Positions 1-10,762 of a stretch of 64,000 bases of DNA are shown here, one piece after another. A program made the translations under genes and the position numbers. Positions within the stretch are counted from its first letter, which is position 1. Every line of letters begins with the position of its first letter. Where the stretch lies: positions 682,001 to 746,000 of the forward strand of contig NC_013203.1 of assembly GCF_000024225.1 (NCBI RefSeq), in the 5' to 3' direction. This DNA is from Lancefieldella parvula DSM 20469. GTDB taxonomy: Bacteria; Actinomycetota; Coriobacteriia; Coriobacteriales; Atopobiaceae. The notes under the pieces are model-generated. The model saw only the letters and a program-made list of their open reading frames with translations, made no database searches and had not been told where the DNA came from.

Positions 1-51
1 AGGTGACAAATAGCCTAAGAGCAAGAAGAAATTGTAATCTTTTTGAACTAA

Positions 52-1470
<1,419 letters not shown>

Positions 1471-1484
1471 TTCATATATCACTT

Positions 1485-1492
1485 GGCGAGAA
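1485..1492 (+). repeat. GGCGAGAA motif, intergenic copy
   Basis: Extended form TTGGCGAGAAACCC, 15 bases after the gdhA stop. It is one of 25 copies of an over-represented motif in this window and sits between the stop codon and the gdhA terminator. Confidence 0.7.
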
Positions 1493-1556
1493 ACCCGATG
1501 TTGCAGCACTCGATTGAGTCAACTGCACTGTCGGTTTAGTTTCACCTTAAGATTCA

Positions 1557-1586
1557 AAAGGGTCTTGGTCTCCCAAGGCCCTTTTT
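1557..1586. terminator. Bidirectional intrinsic terminator between gdhA and mpg
   Basis: AAAGGGTCTTGG pairs with CCAAGGCCCTTT over 12 bp with one G-U pair and a 4-base loop, followed by a T run. The complement also ends in a T-rich stretch, which suits convergent gdhA and mpg. The bases from here to 1700 hold nothing else recognisable. Confidence 0.85.
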
Positions 1587-1699
1587 GGTCGTTTATTGTG
1601 TTGCCTATTAATTGCGCTTTTCTGTGCGCCCTGTGTATCCTACGTGCTTTACGTGTCTGTCACATCTGATGCGCTTTACGTACTTGACGCAATTGTGCT

Positions 1700-2299
1700 T
1701 TACGACTTTGAAACAAACGTATTGCCCTCGATGAAAAAGCGCTTCAGAGCATCAGCGTTTTTGCTGATGCCTACGCGAGGTGAGCGATCAATTGTTTCAC
1801 CTGGTAACAGGGGAGCAAAGTCCAGAATAAGCGGCTCAACCTTTAGGTCATGCCTGTATAACCCCTTGTCAACGCCAAGCGCCGCACATACTTTACCTGG
1901 TCCGTTAGTGAGGTCGCGCAGCTTGAGCGGGTGCTTATGCGCATGACCCGCTTCGCGGAGTATGCGCATAACCTCAATACCCTCAAGAGGCTCAACAGCA
2001 CGCACTAGACATCCGCTGCCAAAACCTTCAGATCCGCACACCACATTGCAGCAGTGATGCATACCGTATGAAACGTACACATACAGATGACCTGCAGGTC
2101 CAAACATAGCAGCGTTGCGCTCGCTGAATCCTCCAAACGCATGACTTGCAGGATCGTCTTGGTCGTAGGCTTCGGTCTCCACAATTCTTGCCACAAGTTT
2201 GTGTTTCTCGCCATTAAGCGTAATTGTCCTCGTTAGAGTGCATCCCAGCAGAAGTGGCGCAACTACATCTGAGGGATTCTCTAGAAAATCTGGAAACAT
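1700..2299 (-). CDS. mpg: 3-methyladenine DNA glycosylase (AAG/MPG family)
   Basis: Base-excision repair enzyme that removes alkylated purines such as 3-methyladenine and hypoxanthine. The protein has 199 residues, usual for the family. The segment IVETEAYDQDDPASHAF near residues 37-53 carries the conserved Glu that activates the attacking water. It is followed by GPAGHLYVYVSYGMHHC, another family signature. The ATG is taken as the start because it leads directly into the conserved fold. It is divergent from carA and convergent with gdhA, and no functional link to either neighbour is evident. It contains one in-frame copy of the GGCGAGAA motif (2205-2212, read as Gly-Glu-Lys). Confidence 0.92.
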   Translation of the reverse strand: MFPDFLENPSDVVAPLLLGCTLTRTITLNGEKHKLVARIVETEAYDQDDPASHAFGGFSERNAAMFGPAGHLYVYVSYGMHHCCNVVCGSEGFGSGCLVRAVEPLEGIEVMRILREAGHAHKHPLKLRDLTNGPGKVCAALGVDKGLYRHDLKVEPLILDFAPLLPGETIDRSPRVGISKNADALKRFFIEGNTFVSKS

Positions 2300-2324
2300 G
2301 CCATCTCCTTTATTGGTTATGCGT

Positions 2325-2429
2325 TACAATACTACCAACCTTTAAGGACGGTGCGAGACACCGGCAAGGCCCCATAGCGTTGAGCGCGCATGTTCGCTGT
2401 TGAGCCTCCACAAGGAGTGCTCTTTTTTT
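2325..2429 (+). promoter_or_regulatory. carA leader with candidate pyrimidine attenuator
   Basis: A -10-like TACAAT lies at 2325-2330. Downstream, CTTTAAGGACGGTGCGAGA begins at 2340 and forms a small GGTG/CACC hairpin with a GCGAGA-type loop, reminiscent of PyrR-binding leaders. At 2402-2422 GAGC-CTCC pairs with GGAG-(T)-GCTC around an ACAA loop and is followed by seven T residues (2423-2429), an intrinsic terminator 36 bases before the carA ATG. A terminator inside the leader of a pyrimidine gene suggests attenuation. That PyrR is the effector is inference. Confidence 0.5.
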
Positions 2430-2465
2430 ATGGCTCGGCATGCTCGTACGCAGATCGGAGGATAT

Positions 2466-3719
2466 ATGAATCCACTGGCAAGTGCTACCTCGCAGCCTCG
2501 AGCGCTGCTTGTTCTCGAAGATGGAACAACCTTTGAGGGGAGGTGCTGCGGTGCTAGCGGAGAGACCTTCGGCGAGATTGTTTTTAACACGTCTATGACG
2601 GGCTATCAGGAGATTATCTCCGATCCAAGTTACGCCGGCCAGATTGTCACGCTGACCTATCCTCAGGTAGGCAACTACGGCATTGATCCTGCGGTTATGC
2701 AGCGAGACACCCTGCACCTACGCGGTTTTGTGGTGCACGATATGTGCTATGAACCAAGCAACTGGACTTCCAAGCAGAGTCTGCCTGAGTTCCTACAGGA
2801 AAACGGCATTGTTACCATTGAGGGTATTGACACTCGCGCGTTGACCATGCACTTGCGTGACTTCGGTGCACAAAAGGCAGCCATTTCCACCGAGGACTTG
2901 GATTCCGCCCACCTGCTTGCACGTGTCCAGGCGTCGCCTCATATCTCCGAGCACAACTTTGTCCCCGACGTTTCCGTTACCGCTCCTTACGTGGTCCCTG
3001 CTACCTCCAAGAAGCGCTTCAACGTTGTCGCTTACGACTGTGGCGAGAAGAACGGTATTCTCCAGGGTCTTGCGGCAAACGGCTGCGAGGTCACGGTTGT
3101 ACCGTGGAATACACCTGCAGAGGACGCCTTGGCTTACAACCCAGACGGCATCTTCTTCTCCAATGGTCCTGGTGATCCAGAGCAGGTTGATGCTACGCAG
3201 GAGGCTGCTCGCGGCGTTCTGGGTAAGGTTCCTGTCTTTGGTATCTGCTTGGGTAATCAGATGCTCTCTATTGTTGCAGGTGCAGATATCGAGAAACTCA
3301 AATTTGGACACCACGGTGGCAATGAACCAGTTATGAATCTTCTGACAGGCAAGGTTGAGATTACTGCTCAGAATCACAACTACGGGCTGGTGTTCCCAAG
3401 TTTGGGCAAGCTTATTGCAGAGGAGTCCGGTGGAATCTCCGAGCATTTTGACAACCTCTGTGAGTGGTCTGCAAGGCACATTGCTCCTGTTGTGCAGACA
3501 AAGGAGTTTGGCCGCGTCCGACTCACACACGTTAACCTTAATGACGGAACTCCAGAGGGCATTCAGTTCCTGGATATCCCTGCATTCTCCGTCCAGTATC
3601 ATCCTGAGGCAAACCCAGGACCTCACGATTCATCCTACTTGTTCAAGGCATTTGCACGTTTGATGGAAAGACAGTCTGACTATCTTGCCATCGACGTTCG
3701 TGAGGGGAGGCGCTTCTAA
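2466..3719 (+). CDS. carA: Carbamoyl-phosphate synthase small (glutaminase) chain
   Basis: Hydrolyses glutamine and passes ammonia to CarB for carbamoyl phosphate synthesis, which feeds pyrimidine and arginine pathways. The ATG at 2466 follows GGAGG at 2457-2461, so a 417-residue product is preferred over longer in-frame starts (ATG 2430, TTG 2400), which lie at or before the T run of the leader terminator. The N-terminal CPSase small-chain domain ([22 protein letters not shown]) is followed by a class I amidotransferase domain with the nucleophile in FGICLGNQ (Cys261) and the His-Glu pair in [13 protein letters not shown]. Its stop overlaps the carB start by one base (TAATG), suggesting translational coupling. 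It contains a GGCGAGAA copy at 3042. Confidence 0.96.
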   Translation: MNPLASATSQPRALLVLEDGTTFEGRCCGASGETFGEIVFNTSMTGYQEIISDPSYAGQIVTLTYPQVGNYGIDPAVMQRDTLHLRGFVVHDMCYEPSNWTSKQSLPEFLQENGIVTIEGIDTRALTMHLRDFGAQKAAISTEDLDSAHLLARVQASPHISEHNFVPDVSVTAPYVVPATSKKRFNVVAYDCGEKNGILQGLAANGCEVTVVPWNTPAEDALAYNPDGIFFSNGPGDPEQVDATQEAARGVLGKVPVFGICLGNQMLSIVAGADIEKLKFGHHGGNEPVMNLLTGKVEITAQNHNYGLVFPSLGKLIAEESGGISEHFDNLCEWSARHIAPVVQTKEFGRVRLTHVNLNDGTPEGIQFLDIPAFSVQYHPEANPGPHDSSYLFKAFARLMERQSDYLAIDVREGRRF

Positions 3720-6700
3720 TGCCAAAGCGTACTGATATCAAAAAGATTTTGGTTATCGGTTCTGGTCCAATTGTTATTGGTCAGGCTTGTGAGTTTGACT
3801 ATTCCGGCACACAGGCTTGCCGCGCCCTTCGCAAAGAGGGTTTTGAGGTTGTTTTGGTCAACTCAAATCCAGCAACCATCATGACTGACCCAGAAACTGC
3901 AGATAGAACGTACGTTGAGCCAATCACTGTTGAGTCCGTTACTCGTGTCATCGAGCGCGAGCGTCCCGATGCACTTTTGCCAAATATGGGCGGTCAGACT
4001 GCTTTGAACTGCACCATTGGTCTTGGCGAGGCAGGTGTTCTTGACAAGTACAATATCGAGGTTATCGGCTGCAACCTGGATTCTATCCGTACCGGTGAAG
4101 ACCGCGAGCTCTTTAGCGAGGCGGTCCAGGACATTGGCCTGGAGGTTGCTCGCGCAGACATTGCTCATTCTATGGAAGACGCTCAGCGCATTGTTGCCGA
4201 TTTGGGATATCCTGTGGTCATTCGTCCAAGCTTTACTCTTGGTGGCGCTGGCGGCGGTATCGCGCACACTCCAGAAGAGCTCGTAGAGATTGTGGAGCAA
4301 GGCCTCTTGCTTTCTCCTGAGCACGAGGTGCTGGTAGAGGAGTCCATCGAGGGCTGGAAAGAGATTGAGATGGAGGTTATGCGCGATACCACAGGTAACG
4401 GTATTGTTGTTTGCTCCATCGAAAATCTTGATCCTATGGGTGTCCACACCGGAGACTCTATCACCGTTGCTCCAGCTCAGACGCTTACCGATAAGGAGCT
4501 CCAGAACCTCCGTGATTACTCCATTGCTATTCTCGAGCGTGTAGGTGTTGCCTGCGGTGGTTCCAACGTTCAGTTTGCGGTCAATCCAACTAATGGCCGC
4601 GTCATCGTTATTGAGATGAATCCTCGCGTTAGCCGTTCTTCCGCGCTTGCTTCCAAGGCAACCGGTTTCCCAATTGCAAAGATGGCTGCGCTGCTCTCTG
4701 TTGGTTATACGCTTGATGAGATTACCAACGACATCACCAAGGCAACTCCAGCAGCTTTTGAGCCTTCTATAGACTACTGCGTGGTTAAGGTCCCTCGCTT
4801 TGCCTTCGTCAAGTTCAAGGGCACCAGCCGCGTTCTGACAACCCGTATGAAGTCGGTTGGCGAGGTCATGGCTATGGGCAGAACCTTTGAGGAGGCCCTG
4901 CAGAAGGCGCTTCGTTCTTTGGAGCAAGATCGCGCCGGTCTGGGTGCTGATGGTCACGATGCCTTTGACGAGAAGAACTTTGATGAGCTGGTCAGCAGAC
5001 CAACACCAGAGCGTATTTTCTATGTTGCTGAAGCTCTGCGTAGAAACTGGAGCGTTGAGCGCATCCACGATATGACCGGTATTGATCCTTGGTACCTGCA
5101 TCGTATGGCTGGCATCATTAACGCCGAGAAACACATCAAGAAACTGGGGCTTTCTGGTCTGACTACCCAAAATATGCTTGCTGCAAAACAGCTGGGCTTT
5201 TCGGATGAGCAGCTTGCGTACCTTACTGGTACCAAGGCAGACGTTGTCCGTGCCGTTAGGGAAGTGCTGGGTGTGCGCCCACAGATTAAGACTGTAGATA
5301 CCTGCGCAGGTGAGTTTGGTGCAACTACGCAGTACCACTATGTCACTTACGAGAAGGGCAACGCTACAGAGTACGTTAAGGCTGAAAAGCCACGCGTCAT
5401 GATCCTCTCCGCAGGTCCTAATCGCATTGGTCAAGGTATTGAGTTTGACTACTGCTGCGTACATGCTTCGTATGCTCTTCGTGAGCAGGGCTATGAGACT
5501 GTCATGGTCAATTGCAATCCAGAAACCGTATCCACAGACTACGACACCTCTGACCGTCTGTATTTCCAGCCTTTGACTTTTGAAGATGTCATGGACGTCA
5601 TTGAGGTTGAGAAGCCAGAAGGCGTTATTGTCACCCTTGGTGGACAGACCCCAATTAAGCTTGCGCGCGCTCTGAAGGATGCCGGCGTTCCTATCATGGG
5701 TACCCAGCCAGAGGCTATTGACCTGGCAGAGGACCGAGACCGCTTCGCAGCCCTTCTAGACCGCCTCAACATTGCCTGCCCGCCATCGGCAGTTGCATCA
5801 ACTATGGACGAGGCAAGAGATGCCGCTCGCCGCATTGGTTACCCATTGATAGTCCGCCCAAGCTATGTTCTTGGTGGTCGTGGTATGGCTATTGTCTACG
5901 ATGACTCTGACTTGGTTACTTACATGAAGTCCGCTACACACGTCACACCAGATCGTCCGGTCTACTTGGATGCCTTCCTTGAGGACGCTATTGAGCTGGA
6001 CGTTGATGCTCTTTGCGACACCGAAGAGTGCTACGTAGGTTCTGTCCTGGAGCACATTGAGGAGTGTGGCATTCACTCTGGCGACTCTGCTTGCTGCTGG
6101 CCGCCCTTCTCGCTCTCTGAAAAGATTGTTGGCCAGATTAGAGCTATCACCAAAAAATTGGCGCTTGCCTGCGACATCCGAGGTTTGCTGAATATCCAGT
6201 ACGCTGTTCGTGACGAACATGTCTTTGTCATCGAGCTCAATCCTCGAGCTTCTAGAACTGTGCCTTTCTCGTCTAAGGCAACTGGCGTCTCCCTGGCTAA
6301 GTTTGCATCTCGTATCATGGCTGGCGAGAAAATCAGTGAGCTTAAAGCACAAGGTCTGCTCCCTGATGAGAATCGTAGCGTTGACTACTATGCGGTTAAA
6401 GAGGCGGTTATGCCTTGGTCCAGGTTTCCTGGCGCCGACTCAATCCTTGGTCCTGAGATGAAGTCTACTGGTGAGGTCATGGGCATTGCTCGTACCTTCC
6501 CAGCAGCGTATGCAAAGACTCGTGAGGCAGTTGAAAATAAGCTTCCTGAGCAGGGCTCAGTCTTTATCAGTGTGTGCGACCGCGATAAGCGTGCCATTGC
6601 TCCTGTTGCTATGGCTCTAGAGAACCTTGGTTACGGCATCTACACTACGGGTGGTACAGCAAAAACGCTGCGTGCGGCTGGTATCAACTGTACTACTGTC

Positions 6701-6940
6701 AATCGTATTTCCGATGGTCATCCAAACGTCGTTGACCTTATGCGCGATAAGACCGTCAGCTTTATTATCAATACGCCTCACGGTCACGAGGCCCACAGTG
6801 ATGGCACCAAGATGCGTGCAGAGGCTGTCAGCCAGGGTATTACCTGCGTTACTGCAATGTCTGCAGCAACTGCTCTTATCCAAGCACTCGCGGCAGCAAG
6901 AAAGAGTAAGCCAGAGACCTTTGCTCTGCAAGATCTTTAA
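3719..6940 (+). CDS. carB: Carbamoyl-phosphate synthase large chain
   Basis: ATP-dependent synthesis of carbamoyl phosphate from bicarbonate and ammonia supplied by CarA. The 1,073 residues show the usual internal duplication. Each half begins with a nucleotide-binding segment ([20 protein letters not shown] near residue 10; [17 protein letters not shown] near 560) followed by an ATP-grasp domain. The C-terminal MGS-like regulatory domain includes [15 protein letters not shown] near residues 976-990. The ATG overlaps the carA stop, and the ribosome-binding site GGGGAGG lies inside the end of carA. A long open frame on the other strand inside this gene (3863-5464) is a codon-bias shadow. The GGCGAGAA copy at 6323 is in frame as Gly-Glu-Lys. 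Confidence 0.97.
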   Translation: MPKRTDIKKILVIGSGPIVIGQACEFDYSGTQACRALRKEGFEVVLVNSNPATIMTDPETADRTYVEPITVESVTRVIERERPDALLPNMGGQTALNCTIGLGEAGVLDKYNIEVIGCNLDSIRTGEDRELFSEAVQDIGLEVARADIAHSMEDAQRIVADLGYPVVIRPSFTLGGAGGGIAHTPEELVEIVEQGLLLSPEHEVLVEESIEGWKEIEMEVMRDTTGNGIVVCSIENLDPMGVHTGDSITVAPAQTLTDKELQNLRDYSIAILERVGVACGGSNVQFAVNPTNGRVIVIEMNPRVSRSSALASKATGFPIAKMAALLSVGYTLDEITNDITKATPAAFEPSIDYCVVKVPRFAFVKFKGTSRVLTTRMKSVGEVMAMGRTFEEALQKALRSLEQDRAGLGADGHDAFDEKNFDELVSRPTPERIFYVAEALRRNWSVERIHDMTGIDPWYLHRMAGIINAEKHIKKLGLSGLTTQNMLAAKQLGFSDEQLAYLTGTKADVVRAVREVLGVRPQIKTVDTCAGEFGATTQYHYVTYEKGNATEYVKAEKPRVMILSAGPNRIGQGIEFDYCCVHASYALREQGYETVMVNCNPETVSTDYDTSDRLYFQPLTFEDVMDVIEVEKPEGVIVTLGGQTPIKLARALKDAGVPIMGTQPEAIDLAEDRDRFAALLDRLNIACPPSAVASTMDEARDAARRIGYPLIVRPSYVLGGRGMAIVYDDSDLVTYMKSATHVTPDRPVYLDAFLEDAIELDVDALCDTEECYVGSVLEHIEECGIHSGDSACCWPPFSLSEKIVGQIRAITKKLALACDIRGLLNIQYAVRDEHVFVIELNPRASRTVPFSSKATGVSLAKFASRIMAGEKISELKAQGLLPDENRSVDYYAVKEAVMPWSRFPGADSILGPEMKSTGEVMGIARTFPAAYAKTREAVENKLPEQGSVFISVCDRDKRAIAPVAMALENLGYGIYTTGGTAKTLRAAGINCTTVNRISDGHPNVVDLMRDKTVSFIINTPHGHEAHSDGTKMRAEAVSQGITCVTAMSAATALIQALAAARKSKPETFALQDL

Positions 6941-6977
6941 AGCGAGCTTGGAGTATTAGCGTTTTATCTGAACTAAG

Positions 6978-7004
6978 ACCGGTCTTAAAAAAGGCCGGTT
7001 TTTT
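6978..7004 (+). terminator. Intrinsic terminator after carAB
   Basis: ACCGGTC pairs with GGCCGGT (one G-U pair) around an A-rich 8-base loop and is followed by TTTTTT. Confidence 0.85.
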
Positions 7005-7057
7005 CGTGAGAGAAGTGTTTAGAATGCGAAGTTCTCCTAGTGAAGAGCGCAAAAGTT

Positions 7058-7066
7058 TGTTATTAT
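7058..7066 (+). promoter_or_regulatory. Extended -10 promoter for tRNA-Leu
   Basis: TG-T-TATTAT forms an extended -10 element 19 bases before the mature 5' end of the tRNA. No good -35 hexamer is visible, which is common for extended -10 promoters. Confidence 0.45.
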
Positions 7067-7085
7067 TGCAAGGCTGCATAAATAT

Positions 7086-7171
7086 GCGGGCGTGGCGGAA
7101 CTGGCAGACGCGCTAGATTTAGGTTCTAGTGGACTAAGTCCGTGGGGGTTCGATTCCCTCCGCCCGCACCA
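7086..7171 (+). tRNA. tRNA-Leu (anticodon UAG)
   Basis: The acceptor stem GCGGGCG pairs with CGCCCGC, followed by discriminator A and an encoded CCA at 7169-7171. The anticodon stem CTAGA/TCTAG encloses TTTAGGT, giving anticodon TAG, which reads CUA and related leucine codons. The T arm GGGGGTTCGATTCCCTC and a long variable arm (class II tRNA) support leucine identity. Confidence 0.97.
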
Positions 7172-7230
7172 TGCAGAAATTTGGTTAAGAGCTGGTACGC
7201 CAGCATTTTTTACGAGACACTGGAGGAACG

Positions 7231-8655
7231 TTGAACATCACCGTTACCGCAGATAAGCCAGTTGACGAGAAACTCACCGTCAAGGTTACAGTTCCTGCTG
7301 CAGAGGTAGACGCTGCCATTAAGCAGGCTTACAAGGACATTGCAAACAAGTATTCCTTCCAGGGTTTCCGCAAGGGTCGCGCACCTCGTCCTGTTATTGA
7401 TGGCATTGTTGGCCGCGAGGCAGTTCTTGCTCAGGCAACCAATGATCTTCTCGGCGCAGCAGAGCCACAGCTCCTTGAGGAGCTTGATCTTGTTCCAGTT
7501 GGTCGTGGTGATTACAACCAGGATGCAGACCTTCCTGTTGAGGGTCAGGATTACTCTTATGAGGTAGTCTTTAACGTTCGTCCTGAGGCTAAGCTTGACT
7601 CTTACGATGCACCTGCAATTAACATGCCACCAAATGAGGCAACTGAGGCAGAGATTGATCATCAGATTAAGCAACTTCTCTCTTATCAGGCTAAGTTTGA
7701 GAACACCAAGGAGAAGCGCGCTGTTAAAGAGGGCGACACCATTGGTGTAGACATCAAGAACATTGAGGGTGCTGCTCACATGGAGGGCGAGGACCGCGTT
7801 CTTACCCTTAATGGCACCCAGGCTCCAAAGGAGCTTGAGGAGGCACTCATCGGCATGAAGCCAGGTGAGGAGAAAGAGGTTAAGTGGACTCACAGCCATA
7901 CTCACGGCGATGAGGTTCACTCTCACGATTACGATATCAACGTCAAAGTTGTTGCTCACAAGAAGTCCGTCACCCCAGAGTTGACTGACGAGCTTGCAAA
8001 GAACACCTTTGGTTATGACACTGTCGAGAAACTCCGTGAGGCTGTTAAGTCTGAGATTGAGTCCGATAAGAAGAACTCTCTTCCAACCCTTAAAGAGGAC
8101 CGCGTTGTTGAGGCAGTTGGTAAACGCCTTCAGCTTGACGAGGTTCCAGAAGAGTACAAGAACGAGGTCTTCAACGAGATTGCTCAGGAGTTCCTGAATG
8201 GTCTTCAGCAGCAGGGTATGAGCCTTGATATGTTCCTGTCTGCACGCGGTATTAAGACCGACGATTTTATTGCTGACCTTCGTGTTCAGGCAGAGGAGCG
8301 TGCTCGCCAGTCCCTGTCTCTTGACGCAATGGCTGCAGAGCTCAAACTTGAGGCAACTGAGGAGGATATCCGCGCAGAGTTTGAGCGTGCTGGTGTTCCT
8401 AACGTTGAGACTGCAATTGAGGAGTGGCGCAAGGCTGGCCGTCTTCCTGCAATTCGTGAGTCCATTCGTCGTTCCAAGGCTCTTGATTGGCTGCGTGACA
8501 ACGCAACCGTCACCATTGTCGACGAGATTGCTGAGGCTGCTAAGGAAGAGAAAAAGGCAGAGAAGAAGCCTGCTAAGAAGACTTCTGCCAAGAAGGCTCC
8601 TGCTAAGAAGAAGGCAGCTAAGAAGAGCGAGGACGCTAAAAAGGACGCTGAGTAG
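7231..8655 (+). CDS. tig: Trigger factor, ribosome-associated chaperone
   Basis: Binds the ribosomal exit tunnel and folds nascent chains; it also has a peptidyl-prolyl isomerase domain. The start is a TTG at 7231 because GGAGG (7222-7226) lies 4 bases upstream. The ribosome-binding signature GFRKGRAP is near residues 46-53. The FKBP-type domain (about 155-245) carries an unusual His-rich stretch (HSHTHGDEVHSH, about residues 213-224). The C-terminal about 45 residues are a Lys/Ala-rich tail with repeated KKAPAKK-like units. Total length 474 is slightly longer than typical because of the tail. It lies upstream of clpP-clpX, a common arrangement. A hairpin and a GGCGAGAA copy separate it from clpP. 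Confidence 0.95.
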   Translation: MNITVTADKPVDEKLTVKVTVPAAEVDAAIKQAYKDIANKYSFQGFRKGRAPRPVIDGIVGREAVLAQATNDLLGAAEPQLLEELDLVPVGRGDYNQDADLPVEGQDYSYEVVFNVRPEAKLDSYDAPAINMPPNEATEAEIDHQIKQLLSYQAKFENTKEKRAVKEGDTIGVDIKNIEGAAHMEGEDRVLTLNGTQAPKELEEALIGMKPGEEKEVKWTHSHTHGDEVHSHDYDINVKVVAHKKSVTPELTDELAKNTFGYDTVEKLREAVKSEIESDKKNSLPTLKEDRVVEAVGKRLQLDEVPEEYKNEVFNEIAQEFLNGLQQQGMSLDMFLSARGIKTDDFIADLRVQAEERARQSLSLDAMAAELKLEATEEDIRAEFERAGVPNVETAIEEWRKAGRLPAIRESIRRSKALDWLRDNATVTIVDEIAEAAKEEKKAEKKPAKKTSAKKAPAKKKAAKKSEDAKKDAE

Positions 8656-8672
8656 TCCGCAACTGGTTGGGT

Positions 8673-8680
8673 TTCTCGCC
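8673..8680 (-). repeat. GGCGAGAA motif, intergenic copy
   Basis: On the minus strand it reads TGGCGAGAAACCC, 18 bases after the tig stop. It lies in the loop-proximal part of a short TTTCT-cgcc-AGAAA hairpin. Confidence 0.7.
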
Positions 8681-8720
8681 AGAAAGACTGCGTTAAAGGT
8701 TGCAGTTACTTTGAATTTTT

Positions 8721-8759
8721 CATACCCCGGGTTAGAGACATGCTTCCCGGGGTATGTTT
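8721..8759 (+). terminator. Strong hairpin between tig and clpP
   Basis: CATACCCCGGG (8721-8731) pairs perfectly with CCCGGGGTATG (8746-8756). The T tail is short (TTTC), so it may be a partial terminator or a processing site between tig and clpP. Confidence 0.6.
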
Positions 8760-8786
8760 CTAGGGAAAGATATTTGAAGGAGGATT

Positions 8787-9395
8787 ATGCATTATCCAAC
8801 AAACATTCCAACCATTCCGTATGTTATTGAACAGACTCCTCGTGGTGAGCGTAGCTATGATATTTACTCTAGGTTGCTCAATGATCGTATTGTTTTCTTG
8901 GGTGAACCTGTAACTCGTGACTCCGCAAACCTGGTCATTGCACAGCTTTTGCACCTTGAGAGTCAGGATCCAGATAAGGATATTTCTCTTTACATTGACT
9001 CTCCTGGTGGAGACGTTTATGCAGGTCTGGGCATTCTTGATACTATGAATTTTATCAAGCCTGATGTTTCTACTATCTGCGTTGGTATGGCAGCATCAAT
9101 GAGCGCTGTTCTTCTTGCAGCTGGTGCAAAGGGTAAGCGTCTTGCACTTCCTAACTCTATGGTTATGATTCATCAGCCATCCAGTGGCGTTCAAGGCCAG
9201 CAGACTGACATTCAGATTGTTGCAGATGAGACAAAGTGGATTCGCGAGCATATTAATGAGTTGCTTTCGGATTATACTGGACAGTCTATCGAGAAGGTCA
9301 ATGTAGACACAGAGCGCGATAATTATCTTCGTGCACAGGAGGCTTGTGACTACGGTCTGGTTGATCGCGTTATCTCTTCTCGTAACGATCAATAA
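8787..9395 (+). CDS. clpP: ATP-dependent Clp protease proteolytic subunit
   Basis: Serine peptidase that forms the tetradecameric chamber used with ClpX, encoded next door. The 202-residue protein has the nucleophile in GMAASMSAV (Ser104), the His in VMIHQPSSG (His129) and an Asp in [12 protein letters not shown] near residue 178, so the catalytic triad is complete. The ATG follows GAAGGAGG. The next gene, clpX, begins 27 bases after the stop, consistent with one operon. Nothing marks it as a divergent paralogue. Confidence 0.97.
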   Translation: MHYPTNIPTIPYVIEQTPRGERSYDIYSRLLNDRIVFLGEPVTRDSANLVIAQLLHLESQDPDKDISLYIDSPGGDVYAGLGILDTMNFIKPDVSTICVGMAASMSAVLLAAGAKGKRLALPNSMVMIHQPSSGVQGQQTDIQIVADETKWIREHINELLSDYTGQSIEKVNVDTERDNYLRAQEACDYGLVDRVISSRNDQ

Positions 9396-9421
9396 TTGTT
9401 CTCGTATTGAGGATTTACGTA

Positions 9422-10720
9422 ATGGCTAATGACCAGAATTTTTCGCCTTTTGGCGGATTAGATGAGATGCACTGTTCTTTCTGCGGAAAGAGTAGGTCGC
9501 AGGTAAATAAGCTTATTCAGGGTCCTGGTGGTGTCTGCATTTGTGATGAATGTGTCACTACCTGCTCTGACATGATTGATGAGTCCCTTGGCTTTGATGA
9601 AGAGTCAGAAATTGAGACTCACTCTGATGAGCCTGTTATTAAAGACTTGCCAACTCCACATGAGATTTACGATGAACTGTCTCAGTACGTAATGGGTCAG
9701 GAAGACGCTAAGCGTGCTATGTCGGTTGCGGTATACAACCACTATCGTCGTATTCTTTCAGGCAATGATGAGCCTCAGGAGGGCAAAGAGGACGTTGAGA
9801 TTGCAAAGTCCAACATCTTGCTGTTGGGTCCTACTGGTACAGGTAAAACACTGCTTGCCCAGACACTTGCTCGTTTTCTTGAGGTCCCGTTTGCTATTGC
9901 TGACGCAACAACTCTTACCGAGGCTGGTTATGTTGGTGAAGATGTCGAGAATATCTTGCTTAAGCTCATCACTGCAGCTGACGGCGATGTTGAGCGCGCT
10001 CAGGTAGGTATTGTCTACATCGACGAGATTGATAAGATTGCCCGCAAAGCTGAGAATCTCTCAATTACTCGTGACGTTTCTGGCGAAGGTGTTCAGCAGG
10101 CACTTCTGAAGATTCTTGAGGGTACGGTTGCAAACGTTCCGCCAACAGGCGGTCGTAAGCATCCTCAGCAGGAGCTTATTCACATTGATACCACCAACAT
10201 CTTGTTTATCTGTGGTGGCGCTTTTGTTGGACTGGATAAGATTGTTGCTGACCGTATTGGTAAAAAGGGAATTGGCTTTAATTCTGATGTTGCCAAGAAT
10301 GTTAAAGAAGATGAGTCTGAGCTTATTGCAAAGGTAATGCCTCAGGATTTGCACAAGTTTGGCATGATTCCAGAGCTTTTGGGTCGTATTCCTGTTATCA
10401 CTTCTACTCGTGAGCTTGGCGAAGAAGATTTGATGAGTATTCTCACAGATCCAAAGAATGCTCTTACCAAGCAGTACAGGCGCATGTTTGAGCTTGAGGG
10501 AGTAGATTTAGAGTTTACTGAGGATTCACTCAGAGAGATTGCCAAGAAGGCTTTGGCTCGTGGTACTGGCGCCCGTGGTCTTCGTGCAATTTGTGAGTCT
10601 ACGTTGCAAGAGATCATGTTTGACCTGCCTTCAGATCTGGATATCACCAAGGTTGTGGTTACTCCAGAAAGTGTTGGCGGAGACAATGCTCCAGAAATCA
10701 TTAGGGGCAAAAAGGGTTAA
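9422..10720 (+). CDS. clpX: ATP-dependent Clp protease ATP-binding subunit ClpX
   Basis: AAA+ unfoldase that recognises substrates and threads them into ClpP. The ATG at 9422 with GAGG at 9409-9412 gives 432 residues; the TTG at 9407 would place the ribosome-binding site inside the gene. An N-terminal C4 zinc finger (CSFCGKS ... CICDEC, about residues 15-45) precedes the AAA+ domain with Walker A GPTGTGKT, Walker [11 protein letters not shown] and the sensor/arginine-finger region near LLGRIPV. It is co-directional with clpP and ends at a bidirectional terminator. Confidence 0.97.
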   Translation: MANDQNFSPFGGLDEMHCSFCGKSRSQVNKLIQGPGGVCICDECVTTCSDMIDESLGFDEESEIETHSDEPVIKDLPTPHEIYDELSQYVMGQEDAKRAMSVAVYNHYRRILSGNDEPQEGKEDVEIAKSNILLLGPTGTGKTLLAQTLARFLEVPFAIADATTLTEAGYVGEDVENILLKLITAADGDVERAQVGIVYIDEIDKIARKAENLSITRDVSGEGVQQALLKILEGTVANVPPTGGRKHPQQELIHIDTTNILFICGGAFVGLDKIVADRIGKKGIGFNSDVAKNVKEDESELIAKVMPQDLHKFGMIPELLGRIPVITSTRELGEEDLMSILTDPKNALTKQYRRMFELEGVDLEFTEDSLREIAKKALARGTGARGLRAICESTLQEIMFDLPSDLDITKVVVTPESVGGDNAPEIIRGKKG

Positions 10721-10733
10721 TTTAAAGCCATAA

Positions 10734-10759
10734 AAAAGGAGGTCGAAAGACCTCCTTTT
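10734..10759. terminator. Bidirectional terminator between clpX and a GT8 gene
   Basis: AAAAGGAGGTC pairs with GACCTCCTTTT over 11 bp with a GAAA tetraloop. A and T runs on both sides make it work in both directions for the convergent genes. Confidence 0.92.
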
Positions 10760-10762
10760 ACG

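Noticed and set aside
3863-5464. 533-codon open frame on the minus strand inside carB
   Set aside because: It exactly mirrors carB, has no ribosome-binding site and no recognisable protein sequence; it results from codon bias. The same applies to the long frames opposite thrS (22383-23975), aroless regions, and pflB (50433-52007).
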